This document shows, piece by piece, positions 33,325-44,443 of a DNA stretch of 64,000 nucleotides. Location of the stretch: NCBI GenBank assembly GCA_004431415.1, contig QPMI01000709.1, positions 186,001 through 250,000 on the forward strand. Reading direction: 5' to 3'. Under the pieces are notes generated by a model. That model did not search any database. It worked only from the letters and a program-made list of their open reading frames with translations, and was not told where the DNA came from. Within the stretch, counting starts at the first letter, position 1. The number at the start of each line of letters is the position of its first letter. The stretch is from Cyanophora paradoxa. Taxonomy: Eukaryota; Glaucocystophyceae; Cyanophorales; Cyanophoraceae. Both the position numbers and the translations under genes were made by a program.

Positions 33325-35220
33325 CTAGACCTGGACGTGGGGGAGGGTCGGCGGCATGCGGAGCCCCGGGACGTGCGGGGGGGCGGGCGGCGCCGCATCC
33401 CCCTCCTCCTCCTCCTCCTTCGCATTCGCCTGTGGCTGCGGCTCCACGTGCGAGTGAGCTCGCGGTCCGACGTCCGCGTCCGCGCGAGCGCCAGGCGAGG
33501 GAAAGGATCACCTGCTGCGCCGCCGTTGCTGTGGAGGCGGAGTGCTTGGCGGCGCCGTCCTCGTCCGAGGCTCCGTCGAGATCCGCGAGGGCCGACTTGG
33601 CGCTCTGCCGGCGGCGTCAGCGCCGGCGCCACGGGGCGGGACGGGGCGGGCTCGCCTTGGCGCCGGCCCCGAAGGCGGGGTCCAGGACCAGCCGCGGGTG
33701 CTCCCGCGTGCACATCTCCACCGGCACCGCCGCCGTCTGAGCCGAGGGGGGGTAAGAGGGAAGGGTGGGGGGGGGGGGGGTAGCGAACGCTGAGGTGCAG
33801 GCGCCGCTGAAGGATCGTGGCCCCGTGCCTGTACGTGTTGTACGACTGCAGCGTCACCGTCTGCCACTCGGGGTACGCCTTCTGGATCTGCGGGGCCGGG
33901 TACGCGGGGCGTCATGGTTGCACTCCGCTGAATTAGGGAAGAGACGGAGGGCCCGGGGTACCCAGTCCACGAAGACTCGCTCGCCGATCTGCCGGGGGTG
34001 ATTGAGGGGAGGGGTACAGAAGAGAGGGGAGACCGGGGGCGGGGGTACGCGTGCAGGCACGCCTGGTGGTGGAAGCCACACTTGTTAGGCAGGTCGCAGG
34101 AGCAGGCGCCCTCCTTGAGCCGCTCGTGCTTGTGGAGGCCTGCGGGGGACCGGGGCGGGGCGGGGCGGGGTGAGGAGGGGCGCCGAGGCAGAGAGGGCAA
34201 GCAGGACGCGCCGGTGTCGTGCACGATCACGAGGGCGTCCGGGGCCAGCACCTGCAGCAGGCGCGGCCACAGCATGTACTGCGCGGCGCGAGGAGGCGAG
34301 AGCCCGCGTCGGGCGAGAGCGGGGGCAATATAAGAAACGAGGAGGAGGGGGCACCTGGATGTTGAAGGTGTGGCCGGCGTCGAGGAACGCGAGATCGACG
34401 GCGCGGTGGTCCACATCCGCCGGATCGAATTTCGTCTGGTCCTTCTGCTTAAACTTGAACCTGGCCCGGCGACGCGCGTCGGCGATGCGGCGGAGCGGGC
34501 GAGAGGAGCACACTGCGCGCACCGGGGGTCCGAGTACTCGGGGCGCTGGAATGGGATCGGGGTGATGTCGAAGCTGTAGAGCCTGCGTAGATGGGCGCGG
34601 CAGCGGTCACGGCATCGGGCGAGGGGCGAGCGCTGCGCGGGGCGCGCGCGCCGGGCGTCCTCGTCGAGGGCGCGCAGCCAGTTGACCGCCGAGTCGCCCT
34701 TGAAGAATCCGAACTCAACGACGACCTTCGGCCGCACCGTCTTCACGAGCCCGAACAGCAGAAGCGCCTGCATGGCCCGCCCGCGTGTCAGTTTTTGAAA
34801 TTATGCGCCGAAGGCGCCGCGTTGCCAACCTCGTCGTCCTGGAGCGGACCGACGACGAACTCCGTGTCTTGCTGAAGGTGCGACAGATCGTACTTCAGCT
34901 TTGGGGGCGGTTCGCAGGCCATGCCCGCAACCTCGCTGCGGATGGCGCGCGCGGCCGTGGAATCGGCCGCCGGCGCCACCTGCGCGGCTGTCAGCTGCGG
35001 CGCGGCGTACGTGGTCGCCAAGATCAGGTACCGGCTTTCTCTCATCGCCGCCATGAATGTCCAGCTGCAGCTGACCGCGCAACGTTGTCGCGACGAACGA
35101 AATGATAAACAGCGCGAGTCCGACGAGGGGCAACAGAGTACGCGGGCGTCTGCAAGCGCGGGACCAGCGCCGCGCGACTGTGCGCAAGCGGCCGCGCTTA
35201 TCGTGCTCATCCTCGGCCAT
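33325..35220 (-). CDS. Membrane-anchored class I methyltransferase (Methyltransf_24-like)
   Basis: Starts at 35220: MAEDEHDKRGRLRTVARRW, a basic N-terminus, then one hydrophobic span (LLPLVGLALFIISFVATTL), giving a type II membrane topology expected in ER or Golgi. Later exons hold the Rossmann methyltransferase core: RPKVVVEFGFFKGDSAVNWL (SAM-binding motif I), LYSFDITPIPFQRPEY, VDLAFLDAGHTFNIQ, LWPRLLQVLAPDALVIVHDTG, then a Cys-containing segment (ACSCDLPNKCGFHHQAC), RQIGERVFVDWV and AYPEWQTVTLQSYNTYRHGATIL. A low-complexity acidic tail ends PTLPHVQV and TAG 33325. The acceptor is unknown; O-methylation of a glycan or lipid would fit the topology. Confidence 0.75.
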
Positions 35221-35404
35221 GGTGCTGCGGCCGGGAGCTGTTGCCGTCAGCGAAAGAGCGTCAGCGGCTCGGAAGGCGGTCGATCAGACGCCAAGCACCT
35301 CACTTAAACGATACGGGACGATCGCGCGTGCGCCAGAGGACCAGCGTGTGCGCCAGAGGACCGCCTAAGTTCTCTTCTGTCAGGGTACAGCAGTTCGGCG
35401 AAAG

Positions 35405-37101
35405 ATGGCCGACGCAGCGAAGAAAGATGCGGCGACGTTCTCTCTGGTGAGCTGGCTTGCTAGAAGATCTGACATCGGGCTGAAGTCGCCGCAGATCGGC
35501 GCCCTAGTATCTCAAGCCGCCACAAAACTCGGCAAACACGACCCGGACGACGGCGCGGACGGCGCAGCAGGTTCGCGCAATACATTTCTTCAGCCTGCGC
35601 ACGAATCGAACGCTCCGTGCAGGCGAGAAGGCAAGCGTCGTCGAGAGTGACCCCGAAACTTCGTGCGCTAGGGCGAGGAGCCGGCCGGACGCGAACGGCC
35701 TCGAGGACAACGATGCCGATCCAGACGTGCAGCCATGCCCGGCGGCCAGCCTCGCCGACGACGCCGGAGCTGCTCCACGGGGCGACGAGGTAGGGAGCCA
35801 GGCGGCTGGCAGCGCGGCCGGTGCCGGCCCTTCCCGCAGCGACTACGAGCCTCCGACACCTCAGCGGCATGATCGCGACGCGTCCGGATGCGCCTCCTCG
35901 TCCTCCCCGCCCCCAGCCGCCGCGCCCAAAGAGAAGAAGAAAAAGAAGAAGAAGAAGGGGAGGAAGAACAAGTCGGCGGACGATTCGTCGTCTTCGGGCG
36001 AGGACGGCGGCTCGGCGCACGGGTCGGCAGCGTCGCCCCCGCCCGCGCCGGCCGCCGCGCCGCCGGCGAGGTCCCCGAGCCCCTCGATCCCCGCGGCGGC
36101 GCCGCCGCCGGCAGCGGCGAACCTGGCGACCGGAGCGGCGTCTCCTGCGATCGCGGCGGCACAGCAGCTGCTGAGCGCGCTGCGGAGCGGGCCGGCCTCG
36201 CCGCTGGCGGCCGACTCGCAGTTCTCGGGGGGCCGCGCGGTGCGGCCCGGCGCGGCGCACGAGACCGTGTTCGTGTCGGCGCTCAACACGGCGCTGTACA
36301 ACCTGCGCTCCATCGACTCGCAGCTCTCGCTGCTGGCCGCCCACGCCCGCGCCTCGGGGGCCGTCCCCGCCCCCTCGCTCCCCGCCGTCCGCGAGTTCGG
36401 CGCCCTCGCCTCCTCCATCGCCTCCCACGCCGCCGTCCTCTCCTCCCTCCTCGAGGCCTCCCCCGCCCCGCCCCCATCCGCCCCCGCACCCGCCCCCGCC
36501 CCCGCCCCGGCCCCCGCATCCGCATCCGCCCCCGCCCCCTCTCCCTCCCCCGCTTCCCCCGCACCCTCGGCGGGCCCCTCGGACACGGCCAAGCGACAGC
36601 TTCGCGTGTGGGAGAAGGACGTCTGGCTACCCCTCCTCGTACGCCCTTTTATCTAGTCTCGTACCCCTCCCCGCCCTAGCCGACCCCCCTCCCTCGCCGC
36701 GCCAGCTGGCGTCGGTGGGGCGGCACGCGCCGAAGGGCCTGGAGGACGCGGAGGCGTGGGGGGCGGTGGCCTCGGACCTGGGCAGCGACCCGACGACGGC
36801 CAAGCTGCACTACTACCTCGCCACCGACCCCGAGGCCTCCAGGTGCCCGCGCGGCCCGCTCTCGGCCCCTCAGCTCTCATCTTGCCGCGGCGTCTCACTC
36901 CCACGCTCCCTTGCTTGCGCTGCAACAGGACGCCCTGGCGCACCCCGGCGATGCTGCAGCGCCTCCACGCCGAGGAGCTCGCCTCCGTGCGCCCTCTGAG
37001 CTCTGGCGAGGTTCCTCATGGAAGATTCCTGACATCCCTTCCTCGCGCAGTACGTCAACTTCGGGAAGAAGGGCGCCGCCGCCGCCAAGGCCTCGGCGTA
37101 G
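35405..37101 (+). CDS. Unknown Ser/Pro/Ala-rich protein with poly-Lys tract
   Basis: Exon 1 is MADAAKKDAATFSL (donor GTGAGC). The next exons begin near 35680. The long central exon (about 35727-36630) has an acidic Asp/Glu-rich start, a run of lysines (PKEKKKKKKKKGRKNKS), Ser/Asp clusters, Pro/Ala repeats and one ordered-looking segment: AAHETVFVSALNTALYNLRS, IDSQLSLLAAHARASG, FGALASSIASHAAVLSSLLE. Then LRVWEKDVWLPLL splices to QLASVGRHAPKGLEDAEAWG, LHYYLATDPEAS, and a last exon ending YVNFGKKGAAAAKASA with TAG 37099. The family is not recognised. 184 bp divergent from the methyltransferase. Confidence 0.65.
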
Positions 37102-37769
37102 GCGTCCCGGGGGCCCGCCTCCCCTCCGGGTCCCGCGGCCTCCTGTCTCTCTTGTAAGATGCTGCTGGATGAGTTTATCTCTGACAGAATCTGACACACC
37201 GCAATGCACTGAACCTCGGAAATTCAGCAGTCTGGGGGTAGCTGAAGGGTTTTTAGCCTAGTAGCTATAGATCGGCCCCCTAGACTTTACTAGCTAGCTC
37301 ATAATCATCTTGAATCATGAACTCGGAACTCGGAATGGATCCCGGACTCCGGGAAGCCTTGAAGAGCTCTATAGCTACTATAGCTAATACTGGACCCCCG
37401 GCCCGGTGACCAGGCTTCTTTCTGCATTTAGAATTCGAGCTCGAGCGTTTCACCGTGATGCGCATGCTGCCCGACGGGGCGCGCGAACTACAAGTCAGGC
37501 AAACGATTTGAAATCGAGCCTCGGAGCCTCGGAGCTCATATGCATTTTGAGCCACTAGACTCGGACTAGCGCGCGCGCGGGGCCGGCGCTGCTCATGAGC
37601 CTCGGAGCATGCATGCGTATGCATGGTTCAAGGTTTGTACAAAAGTGACAAATACTGTCTACAGTGTCCAAGATCCGATGATCCGATGATCTTGATGTAG
37701 ATGTGATCATGATGACCATCGGATTCTGATCTAGATGTCGACCTGGCGGCTGGCGCCGCCGCCGGCGCC
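37102..37769. other. Convergent spacer
   Basis: About 670 bp with CTATAG, GAGCTC, ATGCAT and GATCATGATC palindromes. No supported gene. Confidence 0.6.
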
Positions 37770-39071
37770 TCAGGCAGAGGGCGGGGCGCGGAAGTGGGGC
37801 GCGTGCGCGTGCGCATGCACGCAATCCAGCCGCGCGTGCTTCTCCTGGGCCGCCGGCACCGGCGCCTTGGCCTCCGATCCGGAGCCGCCGGCCTCCGCCT
37901 TCTTCGGCTGGCCGTAGGAGCGCGTGGAGAGGCGGTTCGCGGCCTGCTCCTCCTCCGAGAGGGGTACGGGGCCCAGCGCCAGGCTGTGGATGTACATCGC
38001 GCACGTCTCCTCCGCCTGAGGGGACAGGAGAGTGAGGGGTACAGGCGCGGGCGAGGGCCGGGGGGAGAAGGGGGGGGAGAGGTGGCGAAGGGGAGTACCA
38101 GCTCCGCAAAGAAGAAGGCCTCCTTGAGGCTCTTGCCGAACTGGACGGGGTACGCGATCGTGAGATTCGATCCACAATAAAATGAAGCGAAACTTGAAAA
38201 TCGAATCCGCGGCGCACGGCGATGAGACCGTGGTTGGCCATGAGGACGACCTTGGGGACGGGCCGGTCCTCGCGGGGCCCGAGCTCGGCGGCGACGCTGT
38301 CCGCGAGCGCCTGCGTGCCGATGGGGGCGTACTTGGCGCAGGGCACCTCCCCGCCCAGGAAGACCGCCATCGTGTCCGTGATGCAGGGCAGGGGCCTCCT
38401 GCAGCACGCCACCGAGACCGCCATCTTCGAGTGCGTGTGCACCACGGAGGCGGCGACCTCGAAGGGCTGCTGGAGGTACACGGCGCGGTGCAGCGGCGTC
38501 TCGATGCTGCGCGCGCGCGATGACGAGGATCCGCGGAAATTCAGCTCGGCTGCGAGAATAGCTTCCGGCGCAGGGCTCGAGCTCGCCTCGGGTTACGGAT
38601 GCCCTTCTCGACGTTCCCCGTTGAGATGCGGACCAGCACGAGGTCCTGCAGGAGCGAAGTTATTCGATGCGGTGTATACGTATGCTATCGTCACTTTGCG
38701 CCACGGCCCCACTTGCCTCGTTCACGAGGTCGGTGTATGGAATACCTGCGCGCTCTCGATCTTAATGCAAGCAGAGCGAGAGCATGGACCGCGTGGCGCG
38801 CCGCAGCTCACCGGACGGGGTGATGAGAAAAAGGTCCGGCGCGATGCGCACGGAAATGTTCCCGCACGTTCCCTGCGCAGGGTGCGATGTAGCATCAGCA
38901 GAGAAGATGCGTACGCCGAGCGTCGGCCAGCTGGAGCGGGTTGCGAGCGCTCGAGGCGCTTGCCCCTTCCAGCGAGCGCGCACGCACCAACACGAGGCCA
39001 CGCGTTGAGAGCAGCAGCGCGTGCTTGATGATGTCCTCAGAGACGCGCGAGACGTCCATCTCGAGGTTCAT
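37770..39071 (-). CDS. Class II aldolase/adducin-domain protein
   Basis: Exon 1 (from 39071) reads MNLEMDVSRVSEDIIKHALL, STRGLVL. It splices to GTCGNISVRIAPDLFLITPSG, the phosphate-binding loop of class II aldolases. Next LVLVRISTGNVEKG, then IETPLHRAVYLQQPFEVAASVVHTHSKMAV with the metal-binding H-T-H, CITDTMAVFLGGEVPCAKYA, and VVLMANHGLIAV with the third His. The C-terminal exon (AEETCAMYIHSLALGPVPL) is followed by an Ala/Lys-rich, His-rich tail ending at TGA 37770. Family members cleave fuculose-, rhamnulose- or ribulose-phosphates or dehydrate methylthioribulose-phosphate. The substrate cannot be chosen from sequence alone. Confidence 0.85.
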
Positions 39072-39360
39072 GTCTAGTTGACAACTTGTGATCGGGGCGC
39101 GTCCGCTGCAGTCTGCTGTCGTGCACGCGTTCTAGGACCGGTAAAGACGCTCTGCGTGCGCTGATCGCCTGCGGCGCGGCTCTTCCAGACTGCTGAAGTT
39201 TGGCTGCGGGGGTACGCGCCCCTTGGAATTGAGCCTGGCGCATAGCAGTGCGAGCTTGGCGACCAGCTTGGATCCACCGCAAACCGTTTAACAAGCTTCA
39301 ATTTTACTGAGGGCACAGGCACGTGAGGGTCACGCGGCGAGCTCGCCGCTCGGCGCTGAG

Positions 39361-40970
39361 ATGAAGATTGTCACGTGGAACGGTGAGCGCGCGCGTGTCG
39401 CCGCATCCTCGCTGGTTAGCTAAGCGGCGCCCAGTGAACAGCATTCGCGCCGCGGCCGAGCGCAAGAGCGTGAAGACGCTGCTCGAAGAGCTCGGCCCGG
39501 ATGCGGACATCGTGTGCATGCAGGGTGCGCCGCGCACGCATTCGGCTCCGGTGTTCGGCCTCAGGCGCTCACGCGCACCGCGCGGCGCGCAGAGACGAAG
39601 CTGAACCAGGACACCCTCACGCAGGCCATCGCCCAGGTCGAGGGCTACGAGAGCTTCTGGTCCTTCTGCAAGACGCGCAAGGGCTACAGCGGCGTCGCGA
39701 CGTACGCGAAAACGGCGACGGCGTGTCCCGTCCGCGCGAGCGCGGCGCCGCTGGGCGAGTCGCGCTTCGACGACGAGGGGCGCGTCCTCGAGACGGACCA
39801 CGGCGCGTTCGTGCTGCTCAACGTCTACTGCGTCAACGGCGGCCGTGCGAGCCCGAGCTCGAATTCGATCCGCGCCGCCGCTGATCTAATCTGATCGGCG
39901 CGCGCGCAGAGGGCCCGGCGCGGGCGCAGTTCAAGCTGGAGTTCCACGCGGCGCTCGCAAGGAGGTGCGAGCAGCTCCGCGAGGACGGGCGCGCCGTCAT
40001 CGGTGCGAGCCTACCCCCTCCAGTTTCTTCCCCCCTCCCCCTCGCCTAACGCTGTACCCGGCAGTGGCGGGCGACCTGAACATTGCGCACCGGCCTGAGG
40101 ACCTCGACGAGTTCTTCCAGAAGAACCCCAGCTCCGGTTTCCTCCCCGAGGAGCGCGCCTGGGTACCCCCGCTTCCGTTTTCTCCCCCAATCGCCCTGTA
40201 CCCCGCTGAGGGGGGTACAGATGGACGCGTTCCTGGACCCGGGTAAGGGCGGATTCCGCGACTCGTTCCGAATGCTGTACCCCGACGCGACGAAAGCGTA
40301 CTCCTTCTGGGAGACGAAGAAGTGTGAGCGCGTACCCCGTACCCCCAGGGACCGCTTCCCTGTGCCCCCCAACGCCCCCGGCAGTCCACCGGGAGTCGAA
40401 CTGCGGCTGGCGGATCGACTACGTGCTGATCTCGTCCCCCTTCGCTGAGGTACTTCTACGTACCCCCCGGGGGCCCTGAGCTTTCCGCACTGCGGTGCGT
40501 GCTTCTCTAACCTTTCTGTGCAGGAGAACCTGCTCGAGTGCTCCATCGACGCGCCCTACAAGGGCAGCGACCACGCCCCTGTACCCCCGCCCTCTTCCCC
40601 CGTCCTAGATCCGGCCTGACGCCCCATCCCCCCCCCCCCCCCTCCCCCCACCCCCTTCGCTCAGGTGATCTGCCAGCTGAGGCCGCAGCCGGCCCCGGGC
40701 CCGCCGAGGACGCCGGTCGGGACGTGGCCCTGCAGCGCGCGGTGCATCTTCAAGGGCAAGGGCGGGGAGCGGCCCATCAGCTCCTTCTTCGCGAAGCGGC
40801 CACGGCCCACAGAGCCGGCCCCGGCCCCGGCCCCGGCCCCGGCCTCGGACCCGGCCCCGGCCCCGGCGGCCCCTTCGCCGGTCCCCGCGGAGAGCGAGAA
40901 GGAGGACGGGGAGAGCGGCGGCGATTCCACGGCCGCAAAGCGGCCCAAGGGGTCCGACGGCGACGACTAG
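39361..40970 (+). CDS. APEX2: AP endonuclease 2 (exonuclease III family)
   Basis: Base-excision repair nuclease. ATG 39361 gives MKIVTWN, then NSIRAAAERKSVKTLLEELG, CMQETKLNQ (catalytic Glu), YESFWSFCKTRKGYSGVATY (the FSFCRTRSGYSGVATY-type block of APE2), FVLLNVYC, VAGDLNIAHRPEDLDEFFQ (GDLN), LYPDATKAYSFWETKK, NCGWRIDYVLISSPF and YKGSDHAPVICQL (catalytic Asp-His). Nine or so short introns. The C-terminus has GERPISSFFAKRPR, resembling a PCNA-interacting (PIP-like) FF motif, then an Ala-Pro repeat and an acidic tail. The zinc-finger GRF tail of animal and plant APE2 is not visible. TAG 40968. Confidence 0.9.
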
Positions 40971-41012
40971 CCGCATACATACAGCCCGGCGGCTCCGTTC
41001 CCTCGAGGCGGG

Positions 41013-43708
41013 CTAGGGCTTGGGGGGTACGCGGGCGGCGAAGTACTCCCCAAGGAACGCGAGGGAGCGCTTCGGGAGGCGGGCGAGCCCCGCGCCGTAC
41101 TCCACCCGCACCAGCCCGAACCGCTTCGAGTACCCGTCCGCCCACTCTGGCGGGCCCGCAGTGAGGCCCCCGCGGTCGCGGGGGGTACGGCGCGCGCACC
41201 GAAGTTGTCAAGGAGGCTCCAGGCGAGGTAGCCGCGGAGGTCGGTGCCCCCCGCGACGGCGGCCTCGAGCTGGGCGAGGTAGTCGCGGAAGTAGGCCACG
41301 CGGGGCCCGTCCTGCACCGCCTGCTCCGCGCCCGCCTTGTCTTCGCCCGCGACGTCCATCCCGCTCTCCGTGACCCAGACCGGCGGGCGCCCGTAGCGCT
41401 CCGTGAGCCACCCCAGCACCCGGCGGAAGCCCCACGGAACCACCAGCAGCTGCCGCCCGTCGGTAGGGGAAGAAGGAAGAGTCGTGATTGGAAATTTCAG
41501 GCCCGCGTACCCACTCCGAGTCGGCGGCGGGCCCGATGGGTACGCCGTCGCGCTCAATGACGGGTACGGCGCCCTGCGGGGATGCCCCCTTCGTGTCGTC
41601 CCGCACGTACCGGCTCGTGTAGTGGCTGCGGGGGATACGGGACCATCAGCGAGCACGCGGCCGGGGTACAGAGAGAAGTGACGTCACGCGCTTGAGGGCG
41701 AAGTAGTCGAGGGAGCCGCGGAGGGCGGCGGCCTCGTCGGGGGAGAAGCGGGGCAGGGCGGGGCCGAGGCGGGCCCGCATGGAGGCGGGGTAGTCGCCCC
41801 TGTAGGCGGGGTCCGCGAACCAGCCCGCCATGAACTCCATGTTCCGCTCCGCCGCCGCCGCGTCTGGCGCCGAGGGCGTCTGAAGAGGTAGATCCTAGAG
41901 AGTAGAGGCAGCTAGAAGCTAAGCTGCGGCTGGACCCTCGAGACACACCGGCGGAGGAGTTGGAGAAGGGCTCGCTCCAGTCCAGGTTCAGGTTCATGGA
42001 CACCTTCAGATGGGGTCAGATCGGATCTGATCGGATCGGATCTGAGCGGGCTCGGACCTTCCCGTCCGGGACGAGCGCGCGCAGCTCGCGGGCTGCCGCC
42101 GCGTGCGCGAGGAGCACACCGTGCCTGCGGCTCAGATCAGATCAGATCAGATCAAACCAGAGGTTCGAAACGTGGAGAGAATGCAGGGGCGGCGCGCCCG
42201 CAGAGCCAGGGTTCGGTGGAGGAGTTGCCCGCGGGGCAGGCGGCGCGGTCACTGCGAGGAGCCGCCGAGTCATGATCACGATCATGAGTGATCGCGAGTC
42301 TTGGAGGGGTGAAGGGGGGGGGGCGGACGAGCAGCGGCCCGGGGCGTGGATGCCCCACGCGTAGCCCAGCATGCAGAAGGTCCAGGGCTCTGAGCGCGTG
42401 CGTAGCGTACGTCAGGAAGAACGAGGGGGTGGGGGACAGTGCGAGGGGGCGGGGAGTGAGGCCTGGGGGTACGTGTGCCGACCATTGAACGTGGACCACA
42501 GCGTGACGCGGTCGCCGAGGAGGGTGAAGGCCGCGCGGGCGTACGCAGCGAAGTCACGTGCGAACTCCGCCCCTGGCGGATGAATCCATCGGGGGTACAA
42601 CGCAATCAACGGGGGGGGGGTGAACCGCCGAGGGCGCAGCCGTATCGGTCGTCCAGAGCCTGCGGGCAATCCCTGCGGGACCGTCGGGGGGTACACAAAC
42701 TGAGAGGGGGTCGGAGGGGCGCGCCAGTCTGCGGGGCGGTCAGAGGGGAAGGGGATGCAGGATCGACGGGGAGGTGGGTACGGTAGAGTGTGGCCATGGG
42801 TACGATGCCAGCCGCGAGGAGGGCGTCGACCAGGGACGAGTAGTAAGCCGCCGCGGAGGCGCTCACGGGCCCCACGCCCCCGGGGATCAGCCTGCAGGGT
42901 ACGGTCCTCGCCTCGAATGGGGGGGGGGGGTAAGGGGGTACCGGGACCAGGAGATGCTGAAGCGGAAGACCTGCCCCCCGCCGGAATCGAACCGGAGATC
43001 CGTAGAGGAGGGGGCGGGGGCGGGGCGTGGCGTGGCGGGAGGACCTGGACGCCGGCGCGCCTCATGAGCTCCACGTCCTCGCGGTACCTGCTCGGCCCGG
43101 CGGCCCGCCCGCCTCGCCTCGCCTCGCGGGGCGGAGGGAGAAGCGGGATGTGAAGTGGGATCGGGGCCCCGCACCGGTGCCTGAAGTCGCACGCCACGTC
43201 CCCGCTCTCTCCCCGCGCCACCTGCCCCGCCCCCGGGCCCGTTCGCCCCCTCGCTGTCAGCTGGGGGCGGCGCGCGCGCGCGTGCCTTGCCCGGCCGGCG
43301 GCAGAAGGTGTCCCATATCGATTCGCTGCGGTTGTCCTCCCGCCAGGCGCCTGCGGGGGCGAGCTCAGCGAGCGCAAGCGGCTTGGAGCGAGGCGGGCCG
43401 CGGTCGCGCGCCCTCCACCTGGTACGCAGCCTGCAGCAGGGCGCGCGCGCTGGTCAGGCGGCGGAGAGCCCGAGCGGGCCGCGCGAGCGAGAGGCTTGCA
43501 CCGTGGCGGTGCCCCACAGAAAGGAGGCGTCGTACGCCGCCCGGCGCTCGATCGGGGGCCACGTCGCCGGCGCCACCGCGCGGCGCCCGAGGCTGCGCGA
43601 GGAGGCGACCGCTGCCGCGAGGATCACAACCAGCACCGTCGCGAGGTGGAACCACCGCCGCTGCGGCGTCCGCGCGCCCGCCGCCGCGCCCGCCGCGGGA
43701 GGGGTCAT
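41013..43708 (-). CDS. Membrane-anchored family 1 glycoside hydrolase (beta-glucosidase type)
   Basis: Start 43708: MTPPAAGAAAGARTPQRRW, then a hydrophobic anchor (FHLATVLVVILAAAVASS) predicting a type II membrane protein. GH1 blocks follow in order: YDASFLWGTAT spliced to AYQVEG; DNRSESIWDTFCRRPGKA; YREDVELMRRAGV then FRFSISWSR; AAYYSSLVDALLAAGIVP; VTLWSTFN spliced to EPWTFCMLGYAWGIHAPGR, reconstructing the NEP acid/base site; LDWSEPF; FMAGWFADPAYRGDYP; VWVTESGMD (the TENG-type nucleophile site, here TESG); LRGYLAWSLLDNFG; FGLVRVEYG. TAG 41013. Retaining beta-glucosidase chemistry is expected. A secretory-pathway location with the domain in the lumen is inferred. 42 bp convergent with APE2. 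Confidence 0.87.
42014..42160. repeat. GATCGGATCTGATC / CAGATCAGATC simple repeats in GH1 intron region
   Basis: Two clusters, near 42018-42050 and 42129-42155, of GATC-containing pentamer or heptamer repeats within a non-coding part of the GH1 gene. Confidence 0.6.
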
Positions 43709-44026
43709 GTCAATTGCAAGCGGCTCCAGCTCCAGCTCCGCGCGCGCCGGCCGATGCGCCTCGGCGAGAGCTCACAGCCTGAGTTCGCCGCGCGCTGTTG
43801 CAGAGCTGAGCCGATCGGGCCGGTACGTATGTATGCGCTGGTTGCGTCCAACAGCCGCGCGTCAAGTGTGCGTCTGCTGCTAGGTCGCGCTTGATGCTCA
43901 CGTACGTGACAGCGCACGCTGTTTGAGCAACGGGCCCGCGGCAGTTACACTGGTGGGCACTAGGCCGCATACCCCGTACCCCGGCCCGTCAGTTACTGTG
44001 AGTTACAGTACAGCTCTCGTCTCAAA
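43709..44026. promoter_or_regulatory. Divergent promoter region, GH1 / small acidic protein
   Basis: 318 bp between divergent starts. Contains GTACGTATGTATGC near 43823 and CTCACGTACGTGA near 43898, a palindrome centred on ACGT that could bind a bZIP- or bHLH-type factor (inference). Confidence 0.4.
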
Positions 44027-44443
44027 ATGGGAGGCAAGACGGGGCATCTCAAGGTGACGGTGCGTCAGTACAAAGGATCGGTAGACCAGGAGACCCAGGA
44101 GGTGCGCGCGCGCGCGGCGCCGGAGTTTCCGATCGATATCCGTTCGGCGCTGCGGAGCCAGAGGAGTGCCCTGCTGACCGCTGAACCTTGTGGCAAACTC
44201 GTAAACGCGCAGGTTACTGAAGAAGACGCGGCCCTCGCTCTAGAGTTCGACGGACAGGCGGCTATGGCGGACGGCGTCTTCGCCTCGAGCTCGGAGGCGG
44301 TCTTCGCGGGCGCCGACGAGGCGCTCCTCGAGTCTGGCGCCGACGAGCTCCTCCAGGCTGCTTTCGAGGTCCGCCCGCGCCAGGCCAGCATGCGCGCGCA
44401 GCGCGCAGTCGTCGACGTCGACGTCACCTATAGCTATAGCTAG
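44027..44443 (+). CDS. Small acidic protein of unknown function
   Basis: An ORF of 138 codons starting MGGKTGHLKVTVRQYKGSVD. The C-terminal half is acidic and Ala-rich (VTEEDAALALEFDGQAAMAD, then ADEALLESGADELLQAAFEV). The stretch 44102-44212 begins GTGCGC, contains CTGAC and ends GCGCAG, so it looks like an intron of 111 nt; being divisible by three without a stop, it may be spliced or retained. Spliced product about 101 aa. No family recognised. Confidence 0.6.
   Translation: MGGKTGHLKVTVRQYKGSVDQETQEVRARAAPEFPIDIRSALRSQRSALLTAEPCGKLVNAQVTEEDAALALEFDGQAAMADGVFASSSEAVFAGADEALLESGADELLQAAFEVRPRQASMRAQRAVVDVDVTYSYS

Noticed and set aside
33215-33511. Alternative C-terminal frames of the methyltransferase gene
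   Set aside because: The frame ending PTLPHVQV at 33325 is the one continuous with the preceding exon; the others are Arg/Gly shadows.
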